From contig NC_065900.1 in the NCBI RefSeq assembly GCF_905147045.1, positions 13,164,501 through 13,228,500 on the forward strand: a DNA stretch of 64,000 nt, in the 5' to 3' direction. The notes beneath the pieces were generated by a model, which searched no databases, was not told where the DNA came from, and was given only the letters and a program-made list of their open reading frames with translations. Below, one piece after another: positions 36,206 through 50,600 of this stretch; position 1 is the first letter of the stretch; each line of letters opens with the position of its first letter. The stretch is from Nymphalis io (Eukaryota; Arthropoda; Insecta; Lepidoptera; Nymphalidae). The translations under genes and the position numbers were made by a program.

Positions 36206-38308
36206 GCGCAGATGAAAGTACTTTTTATAATATAAATAAAATTATATGATGCTGTTGATAGATTTATGAACACATCCTACACCAATCACTTGTAACATAT
36301 AGCAGGGATCGGGGTATTAAAACAAACGAAGCCAATCAACATACTATACGTTTTATTTACGCAGAGATAGCTGCGGAGTCACAACATTACACGTTTACAT
36401 TCAATATTCAACAAGAACTAGGATTAAGTCAATAGTAGGTATAACTACCGGCTAACAGTGGACCCGCCCCTCCTAACGTCATCGCAGACAGACATGGATT
36501 TGTTCGTTCATTTTCAGAAATATAATAAAATAAAATACTTGACACATCCCAGGTCTCATGCCAGATCTCATGCCAGATGCAATATGAAGGCGTACAGTAG
36601 AGCAAACGCCAAGTTAATATATATTACGACCTCTTATCTTTTAGTCAATAATTTAGATAGAGTTAAAGTTCAAAAATTAGATTTTTTATTACAAATGAAA
36701 GTACTCGTCAAACGACCAGCCAGTATCGTATAATTGTTGATACGTGTGTATGCAATGACATTAGCACGCGACGTTGAAGAACAACAACGATATTCTAAAA
36801 TCTACCTTAAGTATATTGATATGTATCAGTTACGAGATCACTAACATACGCGATATACTTCACACTTACACAATACAATAAGTCACGTAATGATATGTTT
36901 TGGTTGAGTCTTCGCGAAGTATTAACAGGCAGGTGACTATATCACAATAGATAGGTATACGTACATCTATACATGTATCTCAATCTAAATAAGAAATGCG
37001 TTATATAAATTTTTATTAAAAGCTCCGATCCTCAATACATAGAGAAGTTTAAACACGATAAAAACTTTTCAGTGATGTCACGAGGCGATCTTGCTCTAGC
37101 CAATTTAATTGAATCCATATAAAACACTGTTGGCATACTATGCAAAAAAAATATAACATATTTATATCTGCTTATATAAAACAAAACATTTTTTTTCATA
37201 TATGAATTGCTACCTTATACCTTTAGGTATGATTTAATGCATACTTGTATGTCCCAGGGACTCACTAATAGTAATAATAATGTATCGTCTTATTTAGCAA
37301 CAAATATGACTTTAATTAAATCAGCTGACAGTCGCAAATATCATTTATATAATTTCAATAATTTAAATTCTAAGAACATCAAACTTGCTCGTATATATAA
37401 TATAAAATATAATTACTCAAATGTAAATATTCGTAACATCACTAACAGCTGTAGATCAAAAGCCAGGTAACAACACACAGACGTCGGCTCGACGGGAAAC
37501 ATCAATACATCGTATTTTTGAACACCAATACATTAAACCTACATACTTGTGTAAAGGTTTGCTCATAACATCAGCGATACGTCTGAGAAGACAAGATTAA
37601 AAACACGTATAGACAGAATATTTTAATATTTAATACATTGAGATTTTTTTTTATATTTTCGATCAAAAATATATTTTTTATACATTATTTATAATCTTTG
37701 CTTTATAATTATTTACTGGAACCGAAATAAGGTCAATAATAGCTGATTTTATGAAGCAACCTCAAATATTTTAGTTCACTAAAAGTGCCAGCGCGCTAAA
37801 CCTATAAATATTTGGTCTAAACAGCGCGTAATTACAACAAGTCATAATTAATTTCAATAAACTATAAAAACAACTCCGCTCGTGTAAAACCGACAACAGC
37901 AACTAAATTGTACATTGAACTTAATAGAACTGTAGCTTATATTCATTTTAAATATTATAACTATTTGAACCAAAGAGATTTCAAAGCCCCCTTTAAGATA
38001 CCATAAAAGATTTCGACAATTTCTTACTAGTATTATCTCATTTTTTTCAACGCTGTACCTCTCGAGCAGTGTTCTCATCGCTACTCCGTTTCCTCGCGCT
38101 TGAACTTGTCGCGTGCTCCGACTTCGCAAACGCCTCACACACACTCGTATGTTCTAGAAGCTTGCACGTTTACACATTTGTGCTCGTCGTCCTACATTAA
38201 TTGACTTAAATAAGGAATCTCTTTAATGTAAATAATGTCATATATCTTTCCTAACAATAAGTGTTAATAAGTTATAAACTTTTTGATATGTATGAGTTTC
38301 ATTATAAT

Positions 38309-38330
38309 ATATATATATATATATATATAT
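38309..38330. repeat. TA dinucleotide microsatellite
   Basis: About eleven TA units are followed by GTGTGTATGTATATAG. It is a simple repeat, likely polymorphic. Confidence 0.85.
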
Positions 38331-38655
38331 GTGTGTATGTATATAGATAATCATCGACTACAAAATAAGTTCTCTTAATTTTATAATACAGAACTAATTC
38401 TATTCCATAATTCCTTCGTATCCCCACGCGCTATACTCAAATGAAACAACGTTAGTGCTAGGAGTATGTCGTTACAAAAGTGTGCACCGGGGAGGTGCCG
38501 TGCGGTCCATATATTTGATATGTATAGTTTGAGCTCAGTAATACTGTACCCGATCGGCTTCGATGTTGTGTCGTCGTCGAAGCACAAGTTCAGGATTTCG
38601 ATGTGTCGGGGTGGAAGAAACTGAAACGTTCGAACTAATAAAAGTATAAATCGTC

Positions 38656-41600
38656 TCAGAAAGCCGTCTGTTTCCCGAAGGGTTGCATTGGCGGCGGCGC
38701 GCTGCTATTTCCGAAGAGCGGGGTGGGGCCGTCGTTGGGGTCGTCCAGGTCATCGTCGTCAGTCTCCAGCGCTGGGTTGATCCTGCCCGACTTCTCGTCT
38801 GGCCCCACGAGCGTGGAGGCAGCGCCGTACAGTCGACCGGGGACGCCTCCCAGAACCGACATCTGCTCGCCCGCTTCCGAGGGCTCGTCCACACGACGAA
38901 TGTCTTCGGGAATGTTGACGACGCAGTTGAAGTAGTCTGATTCTGGACTCAGGTAGCCCGAGTTGAATAAGAACCTGCGAAGGAGTACACGTTATGATCT
39001 TTGCGCCTTCTTCCGAATGTAGATGAAAGTTGTTTATATTAATGCAAGTAACGAGAGAAACCTTTTTGAAGACGTATTTTACAAGAATCCTCACAAAGGC
39101 CACTCAAGTATTTAAATATTCCTTCAATTACATGTCGAATTGGAATAAAGTATTTTCTTAATTCTGTTTTGTTAGGAGATCTCAACGTAATCTGTCAAAA
39201 TATAAAAGCTATGTATTCCGTAACAGGAACAAGTCAAACTGAAAACAATAATCTTTATTATCTTTGAGTAAATAAATTCAAATACATTTATGATGTTTGA
39301 TTTACTCCCTCCTTGGTTCTGTTCTGTTCTGCTATAAATAACTTTTGCTACTTCATATTTTCATTGGTACGAAATTATGTTTACATTTTATTTATATTTA
39401 GCATCAAAAATGTATCAAAAGCTTTGACCTTTATTTGATATATATGTTAACATTTCAGCGGTTCGGATAACACTTTATTTTTGATTTTATTACTATAAAT
39501 AAATGTAATAAAGTATACAAATAAAAAATCGTGAAATAGCTATATAATAGTGCTACTTTCTACAAGAAATTAAAAAGTAAATTATTTTATTTTTCCTCGA
39601 TACGGCGATGAATAAAGAAGCCTTGAGTCCTCGATGACCTAATTTATTACATTACAACTACCACGCCGACATACGGCGTCGGTAGTTCGCTACTTTCATA
39701 TTGCCTTCATACTATTATTTGTAATTTTGATAAACATTAAAAGAAATTAATACAATACATTCATTTGTTTATAAAATTCACTTCTAATACTAGACGGCGT
39801 TTTCTAAGAGGGGTTTTCTTAACGAGCCAATTTAAAAGAAGAATGATAATTCGAGAAATCGAAAAGAATTACACAGTTAGGTGGAAAAGCACTTAAATAA
39901 AACTTGGTCTTCAAATTGTCGACGTCGCGTTCAATGGTTATTTTTGTTTATGAATTTCTATAACATCAAAAGAAATAGTTTTCATTTTTACTCTCAGCTG
40001 GCAAACTTTGTTTGCAATTTTAAAATGTTTTTTACTATTAGTTTTATATCATAAAACTCTAAGCAGTATTTAAATAATTCTTAAAAATTCTTTTATAATT
40101 TAATAACTTAAAATGATATTGCGATAAAACTGTTAACTTTAATTTCATTATTTAAAAGATACACTCAGTATTAACTGAGTGACGGCCATCTTGAGAGGAT
40201 AGCCGTCGCTGAGCGCCGCAGGCGATGACTGCTAAAGTGGTGAACTGGAATTCGAGGATTTACTTTTTGGACAACCATCGTCGAGGCAAGGAGTGGATTC
40301 ACTGTGTGAGTACAACTCAGATTTTATTGAAGAAAAGTGTTTTGTACATTAATAATTGTTATTCATTGGCCGTGGTTTTCATTAATTATTTTATTAAGTT
40401 CATTAGTCGAGATGTAAATAATCTGTAGTACTCATTATGGATTTGTGAAATATTACTATTTATTACTCCCCATATCGTTGGAATTTACTATACATAAAAT
40501 GCTTATTATGAGTGAATACCACCGCAAACCACCTCACACATCTTATAATACTATATACTGACATCGAGCCAGTCTGCTCGCCTAACACAAGAGCCACTCG
40601 CGGTATCAAAGAGCCAGTGAGACCTTGGACTCACCGATACAATGTAATTCCCGTTTCTTTGAGCTACATTTATCAAAGTTAAAGCAAATTAGTCGTGTGC
40701 AAGCTTAAAGTAGTATTTTCTCAAAAACAAACAATTCTTTTCAAAAGAGCTTTAATTAAATATACTTTACCACATCAGTATACTTACACTGACAGCCAAG
40801 ATATAAAAGCCAGCGTGAACAGTGACAGCGTCATCGCCAGGGTTCTGAAGGGAAATAGCTGCACCTCATTCTCGTCATCCCAGCCAGGGTAGTGGATGAG
40901 GGCCGGCAAACCCAGCAACTTCTCCCCACCAGACAATCGCACCAGTAACGCCATGATATAGGCAGCCAGCGACCCGTACGTGTTGCAGTACTTCTTGAAG
41001 TGCACCACCATCAGGAGTTGTGGGAACAGGATCACGTACACCAGGTCGGAGCACATCGACCTAAGGGTTATTCCTTTTACAACATCGTACGTTTTATGAA
41101 ATACCAAAGAGATCTACGACACTAACGCCGGAACACCGATCTCTCTATTATGATCGATATTCCCATTTCCTTTTTAATAGTATTGCCTTTAATTTTTTTG
41201 CTTCAATAAACGTATTATTATAATGAGTGAATCTCAAATAAATAAATAAACCTTATATTAAAACTCTAATGTATTATTGTTTTATCATTTTACAAACGCT
41301 TAAACTTTTTTAATCCAAATGCTAAAACAACTACAATTTAATAACTTAACAGTAACAGTAGCAGCCTGTTAATGTCCCACTGCTGGGCTAAGGCCTCCTC
41401 TCCCTTTTGAAGTTTGGAGCTTATTCCACCACGCTCCTCCAATGTGGGTGGGTAGAATACACATGTGACATAATTTCAATGAAATTCGACACATGCAGGT
41501 TTCCTCACGATGTTTTCCTTCACCGTCAAGCACGAGATTATTATAAACACAAATTAAGCACATGAAAATTCAGTGGTGCTTGCCCGAATTTGAACCCACG

Positions 41601-44600
41601 ATCATCGGTTAAGATTCACGCGCTCTACCCACTAGGCCATCTCGGCTTTTCACATCTAAAGATCTTTCTAAAGGTGACAATTTAGTATACCGGACTGTTT
41701 TCACCAGCTATAATGTGTGGAGGCGATTTCAGTTCTTACTGTTGGGTGAGAAACTTTTAAAATTCAGTTGCAAGATTTCACTCGTACACTAACAGGTGAA
41801 CTAAATTAAGATTTCTTGTTCGAGTTGAACTATACAAATGAATAATTGTTACAATATGTCAGATAATTTTGCATCACAAGTCGTAACACAAATTTATCAA
41901 AATACAAATTATTTTCAATAATGCGACATACAAACCTTGCCTTTGGTAAATTATTCAATAAATATGTAATTATTATCAACGACTCAAAAACAAATAGGTT
42001 TTCAATTTTAGTTTACGTTATAAAATACTAAAAATTCGTTTTTTCATTTTACGTTAAATGTTTCAATCAATTTCAATTCGAAATATATTTGAAAAGTAAT
42101 TCCAACGCAAGTATTAATGCCCTGCGCTTTATCCCTTTTTAATTACTTAATTAATTCAAAATCCTCTTTTACACACATTATGTACTTGCAATTAATTACA
42201 ATTTTTAATTACACAAATGTGTACAAACTTTAAATAATATTAATCTCTGTAGTGTACAATTATTAAACCAATTCCATTGCTATTTATATATTTAATTGTA
42301 ATGTATTTTATATAACTTTAGATATCCGCCCCGACTTCGTTCGGCTAAAATAAGGACTTTATCCCGTGCATTTCTTATTCAATAATTTATAATCGATCTA
42401 TTCGCTACCCATACAGTAAAGTGCTAAGTAACTGCCTCGTTGGTTTAGTGGCTAGATATAAGGCTGCAGACACCGAGGTCCCGGGTTCAAATCCCAGGTC
42501 AGGCCAATAAAGTCATTGGGTGTTTCGGTCGAAAATTCTCAGTAGAGGCCCGGAATTTGGAATTTGGAAGGGTGTACACTCCCGTGTCTCGGAAAGCACG
42601 AAATTGTTCCTGCGCCTGCACTCTTTATTAATCTCTTAATACTTAGTATTGTTGTGTTCTTTGAAACCAGAACACAACAAAACTAAACATTGGTGTTTGG
42701 CTATGGAATATGTGATGAACATGGTACATACGAATGGAACTTTTGTTGCTTTAATAACGACCCCCCATATTCGTTTTTTTCCAATATCTTTAATGTACAA
42801 AAATTGATCTGTTACAACTTTATCTTAATATTATAAAATAGATTTTATATATTATAACATTTAATTTTAATATACTCGTATATTAAACATTCATAGAAAT
42901 GATACCGTAACGAAGATGTAATCGATGAACGTCGGTGTAAATTAGAACTTGTACCGTACCGAGTGCGGTACGAGCATACGACCGTGAACGTGCGAGTCAG
43001 GTGCGAGTCATTGTTGATTACAACAGAGCTACGATCCCCTCATTTCGAACAACTACGAGTAAAGACGAATTCTCTGTTATTTTAGTGTAACTACTCAGAT
43101 CACCGCATCTCCGACGGTTGCCAACGTTTCGATATAGTTAACTTCTGATTTGTATAAGAAACCGTTGATTTTAGCTATCCATCGTATTCCAATATAGTTA
43201 CGTAACGTTGTTGATATCGACTCGCGCACACAATGGACCATAAAACGTTTTTGCGAGAGTATAATCGAGCCACGACTGTTACCACATCCCACTCGCATAT
43301 ATAACTAATATTGCTTGTCACTTAGAATTAAGTCGTTCATGCATTTTTATTACTAACCAGAGACCCGCTCCGGTTTCGAGCTTGTGCCACTAAGTACACA
43401 GACGTATAGCGTATATAATCAATCAATATTGATGATTATATTTGTATATATATTATTATATTTAAAGCCTTCCTCGTGGAACAATTTGTCTATTAATGGA
43501 ACTGGAATCCGGAAAGTAGTTCTTGTTTGTATATAAATACCTAAAAGGCGTAACCTTATTTGGCCATTTTGAAGTAAACTGATCTGTGATTGCGGTACTT
43601 TAAATTAAGTTTATAGTGTATCCACAGAATTAAGATATATACTAAGAAACCATTATTGAAATTTATACACATGAACGAATTCATATAAAAGACTGAATAT
43701 AATGCAATATAACACTTACCACAGTCCGTATATGGAGGGTATGGTGAGCGCCATGATGGTGGATAGTACGCCCACCACCAGAATGGCCACGCGCATCACC
43801 CAAATGATTTCCATTTCCGATGCGTTTTGACGAAAGATTAGCTTGTATACGTTCCTGTTTTGAATAAGAAAATAATATTAACATTATTTATCTTCATTAT
43901 TATTACATATTTCTTTGAAATTATTAAAATCATTGATTGATTGAATAATGAAAAATATATTATTATCTATATACACCTCATGACCTGAAAACATTGAAAT
44001 TTTCGTCAAGTCGCACGAATGTATGATATTAAATAAAAACATAAATTAAATGTTAAAACTATACCACACTTCAAAATTGACAAAAATAATCTAGCAATTT
44101 AATGGGACCTGGCGAACATCGACGAAGCGCTCAGTACGCTGGAATCAGCCGACGACATGACAGCGGCGGACACAGCCCCCAGCCCAAAGAACGAGACGAA
44201 GTCTGGAGTGAGATGCTGCAGTACCAGCGGTAGAATCATGGAGGTCTGTTCAGAGGTCAGTTCACCTTCCGGAGTCAAAGCACCGCGGTAGTCCGTCTCG
44301 TTCCAAGCTGTCAACAATATCGTCTTACAGATATTTCAACAAAAGGTTATATACAAAACAGTCATTAAAAAGTAACAGCCTAGAAATGTCCCACTGTTGG
44401 ACCGAAGACTGCTTCTCTTATGACGAGCAGGTTTGGAACTTAATACACATGTGTATACCAATTGTTTCCTCACGATGTTTTTCTTCAGCATCGAGCGCGA
44501 GATGAATTATTAAATAAAGCACATTAAAAACTACAATCTTTCATTAAAATTCACGCGTTTTGGCTACTAGGCAATCATATACACTGGGCATATTTTCAAT

Positions 44601-47600
44601 TTGCATATATACATACATCTGGCTATCGATTGTATTATATTAATATGTAATGCTTCCAAAAAAGGTGTATTGTCCCACCGGTGCCCTTGGCGATGGCTCC
44701 GATGAGCACAGGCGGAATGGCCATAAAGATGCAGCCGATGGCTGCGACGTACGACAGCACTTGCGCGCGACCCGCGGTCTTGCTACTCAGCACGCGTTGG
44801 AAGTACACCTGCACCAATACCGACCATCTCAATTATTAAGTAACATAGAAGCATAATAAAAACGAACAATTATTAAACTCCAACTGTCACAGGCTTAAGT
44901 GACCCTGACCTGCCACGGAATCCCTCCGAAAATTAACAGAAGACCGTAATCGACGTAAAACCAGTAGTACTCTGGGTCGATCTTCCCGATCCAATCCACT
45001 TCCATGGAACTGAGTGGTTTGACGTGCTCGTTGGCCCAGGCGAAGGGAATGCACATCCAGAGACCGATGAAGATGCAGAACAGCTGGATGACGTCCGTGT
45101 AGGCCACAGAGTATAAACCACCGAATAGTGTGTAGAAAACGGCGACGCACGCGCTGAAGATCACGGAGGTACGGTGATCCATGTCGATAATCACGGCCAG
45201 AGTAGCTCCTGCACCAATTTAAATTTTTTATTAAAACCATATAAGACATTTTGTAACCACAATAATTGAGTATAATATGATGATATGAGTGTCAACGACT
45301 GTTTAGTCTAACTTTACTGTGTCGAACTGTGGCGAACTGTAAACCTTTGTACTATAGAGGGTCTATTAGACATATGTATAATATTTTAACACAATTATGT
45401 CTATTACTATTGTGAACAAAGGAAAAATATTGTAAATAGGAATACTAAAATTCTATTTACGTTAAAAAAAAGCGCAACGGCGTGGCGTAAACTAGTTTAA
45501 TATAAGATTTTAATAAAACATGACTAACGATAAGCTTTTGAACTTCATTGAATAATATACCAATAATATAACCTTTTGCGGAACAACTTGTCATGACTAA
45601 TTTGACCTATACCTACAAGTCTCTTACATATGTATATATTGCTTACATAGGTTTATTTCTATAACGTTTCAAATCATGAAAAGTATTACGAAGAAGTTTA
45701 AGGAGAGGAAAACGTTTACGTGATCCGAATAATAACATATATTCATAAATAAATTTTCATTATATCGCGCAAAGTCCACGAAACGATAAGCGAAAGATAT
45801 TCCATAATATATATTATGTATTATCGAAAATTTAATGATTTACAGCGACAATAAATCGGAGAGTTAGTGATATACCTACTTATCTATGTAGATCGATGGT
45901 GATCACCGATCAGTCATTATTGGGCATGTAGCACATTACATAATATTAATTTCAGTATTTATTACATCCTATTTATAATCATAATAATCTACTGAATACA
46001 ACTGACTGACTGACAGTCAGCAAACGCACAACCTAAATGGGCGGTGAAACTTTGCTAAGGAATTTTGTGAAATTTTGTTTTGAAATATGTCATTTGCAAA
46101 GTTAGAAATATAGAAATAGGTATTCCGGGTATTTTGCTTATAAAAAAACTTGTTTATGAATTGAATAAGAAGTAATCTTAACACTGAGGGTAGGAATGTT
46201 ATTAGTGTGTTAGTCCATAGTCAAATGGAAATTCCAAAAATTCTGATATACTTTGGATATATTTAAAAATAATCGAGATAGTTCCTAATGTAATATTTGT
46301 GGAATATCGACAAAGGCCTTGAAATAGCAAGTAAATTAGCAAGAAATGCTTTTATTTCGAAAATCTGTCATTTCTGGTATAAGTCACGCCGGATTGAAAT
46401 TTCCCAAATAGTTCTGAGGCTAAAACACGAAAGCCGCAGAACCGCAACAGCTGGAAGTATTGACTCGTGACTGCGGCCGTCGGTCGACTCGACCCTTCTA
46501 TAAATCGAAACCCGTACTGAATGAATTCGAAGAAGAAAATGTAAATTTTACTATTTTAGTTCTACCCTATCACAATAACCCGTCTGTATCGGTATTGTCA
46601 TATCAGTGACCAGTTCTAACATAATATTTTTTTTATTACTGTATGCTAATGTAGACAATGAGTTAGTTACTTCTAATGAGAATTTACATACTTAAGACTA
46701 AGTTAACAATAAAAGCAAGGTCCTATTTACCATTTTTTTTTCAAACTACCGAGTGCTTAATTTGATTTAGAGATGTAATTGTCTTATTAAGCAGTGAGCA
46801 TGTAGAAAGCTTGCGATACCTTTGTTCATTGTTATTCGGTTTGATATCGTTATAGCTTTACGTATAAAATAATATTGTGTATAAGTGTATTGTACCTCAT
46901 TTTTGAGACCCAATAAAAGTATCGTTTAGACATTGAATTTAAAAGAAGTCTTCAGATCCTCCTGTCCAGTCCTAAAACAATTCTAACGGTAATTATTTAT
47001 GGGCACTAATCATGAAATCTGTAAAAAGTCGTGAATTTTAAACCTTATATACTTATATTTTTTATTTTAAAACTTATATACTTATTGTAATTTCTACATG
47101 AAATACAAATATTCCAGTAGTAAAGTTTAAGTGTACTAGAGTGTCATAAGAAATACTTCAACTACAAATAAGTTGCGACAGCGAGAAATTCGTGTTCTTG
47201 TAGTAGGGGTTCGGGTCGAACGTTTCTGCCTCGAGATCATGCTATTGTAACAATTTTGACCCTCGTCATTCTCCATACCAACTTACATTCGCATGGGGTA
47301 GAAATTCACAGTTTTCGAGGTAAGTTGAATAATTATAATACGAACTTTCTCAAATCAAAATATCCGTGGTTCAAATTTAATTCTCATTAAAGTAATAATG
47401 GTACATTATAGAGTAATTGAAGACACGCAAATTTAAAAGGACACATAAATTCTGATAAATCTTAATGTCAAGTGTTTTTAAACAATAAACTTGTAAATAA
47501 CGAACAAAAGGGTGGCCAGAAACTAGAAGAGTCCGACCCACCCAAAAAATATATGTTTACAAGCTTGCCAGGTACAAAATTCTAGTTGACGAACCGGTTG

Positions 47601-50600
47601 GCGTGGTTGGTAGATACTTGCCTATTCACGCCGAAGGTTGTGGGTTCGATTCCCACCCAGGACACACATTTGTGTGCATGAACATGTCTGGTTGTCTTGA
47701 GTCTGGGTGTAATTATCTATATAAGTATGTATTTACAAAAGAAAAGTAGTGTATGTAGTATATCAGTTTTCTGGTTTCCGTAGTACAAGCTTTGTACAAG
47801 CTTAATTTTGGATCAGATGGCCGTGTGTGAAAAATGTCCCAGGATATTATTATTATTATCTATAGCTGCCTTAATATTGAGCCAAGATGGTCTTGAATTC
47901 ATGAATCTTAACAAAAGGTTCCAGGTTCATATCCGGACAAGAACTTCTGAATTATCATGCACTTAGTTTATAATTATATATTATTCATCTCGTCATCGCG
48001 AAAAAGGAAAAACGTTGAAAAACTGAACGTTGCTGACGATAATTTGCTACACGTTAATCTATTACCTGGCATTGGAAAAGCCTGTTTGAAATAAGCTCCA
48101 AACCATCTCCAGGAGTGGAGGCATAAATCCAGCTATGAACCATTTACTAACTTTGACTTTACTTATTATCAGGTTAAAGAGAACTTTATTACTCATAAAG
48201 AATCTTACAGTTCACTTATACAATCAAAAGTATTTTAAAAAAGTATACATAGTATTATTGATAACTAAAACCTAACTTTTTGTAAATCTTAAAATAACAA
48301 TTATAATTATATTTCGTTTGAATTTATTTTAGTGCGTCACTCTAATAGACTACTCTGTTTTCAATATTTGACTGCTTAACGTTAAACAACTAACTTTAAT
48401 TTTGATAATACTATGCCAACTAAATAAATTAGTATTTCATACAATACATGTCGCAAGACATACAATTAACAATGCAAAGTTAATTGTAATAATAATAATA
48501 ATAATAATAATGTTCTCCGAACCGATTTCGGCCACGGCGGCCAATCTCAAGAGAGATTAGCCAACTGCGCAGAACGTATTATAGTGAACAAGTATGTGCG
48601 CAAACACAGGTGCACCCTCTACTCCTTAGCTCTCATAACCGATGGGACGACAATCTGATACGACGGGAAGTATTCAGGCACAGAACCAACGGCTTTACGT
48701 GCTTTCCGAGGCACGGAAGTGAACACACTTCCAACTTTCAGACTCCGGTCTGCTACTAAGAATTTTCGACAGAAAAACCCAATAACTTAATAAATAATAA
48801 TTATTGGCCCTATAACTTAATAAATAATAATATTAATAATAAAATTTGGAATTGAGAGCTTATACCAGCTGCAGGTGGTTAGTTTTTTAATTAAAAAAAA
48901 AATATTGGGTATCAGCTTGCACGCATGCAAAATCAGAAAGTAACGCATCTGAGTTTCTCGATCTGAGCGGAAAATAATAAATAGTACAGCGGCCCTTCCT
49001 TTTCTTTGTCCAGTAGCTATTAAGTAGTTTTTTTTTTTTTTTTTTATAGAATAGGAAGGTGGACGAGCATTTGGGCCACCTGATGGTAAGTGATCACCAA
49101 ACGCCCTTAGACATTGGCATTGTAAGAAATGTCAACCATCGCTTATAGCCAATGCGCCACCAACCTTGGGAACTAAGATTTTATGTCCCTTGTGCCTGTA
49201 ATTACACTGGCTCACTCACCCTTCAAACCGGAACACAACAATATCAAGTATTGCTGTTTTGCGGTAGAATATCTGATGAGTGGGTGGTACCTACCCAGAC
49301 GGGCTTGCACAAAGCCCTACAGTTAGTATTACATAACTACAGTTTTATTACCAAATGATCCTCTTTCATGCGATTTTTGTCAGTGATAACATGGTGATGA
49401 CATTGGTCATGAATGAAAAGGGGTCGGCATCAATACCACTGTTAAGCAGCTTCGAGAGCAAATCTAGAAATTGTTTAAAGATTTTTTTTAATTATATACT
49501 TATTCCACACCTTCTGATCGTGCTTTAAACCCATTCTGGTTGAAAATAGTTTTACTGTTATAAAGTGCCAAGTTTTATATTTTATGCGTCATGTTTTAAT
49601 TATAAATGATATTATAAATTTAAAAGGCTTACTTTCTTTGTTCGCACTAGAAATAAATAAAGAAACATTTTTATGGCCACTATTGTATTATTTTTTTTAT
49701 TTAAAGTAGTCAAAACATGAAGTTTGAAGGTACTTTGAATGATGTTTACTTACAGATTTCTACTAAACTTTCATGCCAACTGTATGAGGATGAAATGTTG
49801 CTAAAGGATCAAATAAAGTTAGTGCTAGAAATACCAAAAGTTAAAAAAGACGTTGACATTTTTGAGTATATTTTATGGGTTATAAAGTTTAGAGCACATC
49901 CTAAATTTCCAATGGATAGAATGATAGTGCTATGCTATGTACTATGCTTTTGATAATTCTCCTTTTTTAAACTTATATATTTAAAAACTTTATTGACAGC
50001 TTTTTTTACAACACGAACAATTAATAAATTAAAAAGAAAACTAGAGCTATGAATAGGAACCAAATGGATGTATAATCACTCATTCACAGTTCATAAAACC
50101 AGTTTTCATAAAACCGACTGATTAATAATATTCCTGGATATGAGTGAAGTTACATTCAAGATGATATCTGTTCGTAATATATTTGTGGCCCTGTGGTAAG
50201 AACGCGTGAATCTTAACCGATGATCGTGGATTCAAACCCGGGCAAGCACCACTGAATTTTCATGTGCTTAATTTGTGATTATAATTCATCTCGTGCTTTA
50301 CGGTAAAGGAAAACATCGTGAGGAAACCTGCATGCATCTAATTTCACTGAAATTCTGCCACGTGAATTCTACCAACCCGCATTGGAGCAGCGTGGTGGAA
50401 TAAGCTCCAAACCTTCTCCTCAAAAAGAGGAGAGGAGGCCTTTAGCCCAGCAGTGGGACATTCACAGGCTGTTACGGATTATAATTATATTATTTATTAG
50501 CCTCATGAAGTACATAAGTGGTACAAATTAATATTATTATACTATTAACTATTGATAATGAATAATATTAATGTTAAAATAACCTTGTGACGTTTGTATA

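Larger units (their letters stand above)
35700..38655. other. Intergenic region between convergent genes
   Basis: This lies between the cuticle gene (+) and the choline transporter (-). No convincing frame is present. It holds a dispersed repeat (36090-36205) and a TA microsatellite (38309-38330). The 3' UTR of the choline transporter must lie at its right end, but no AATAAA on the minus strand was pinned down. Confidence 0.6.

Noticed and set aside
44650..44856. Plus-strand frame of 68 codons, with similar overlapping frames at 44887-45249 and 38683-39103
   Set aside because: Shadows of choline-transporter exons 4, 5 and 9.
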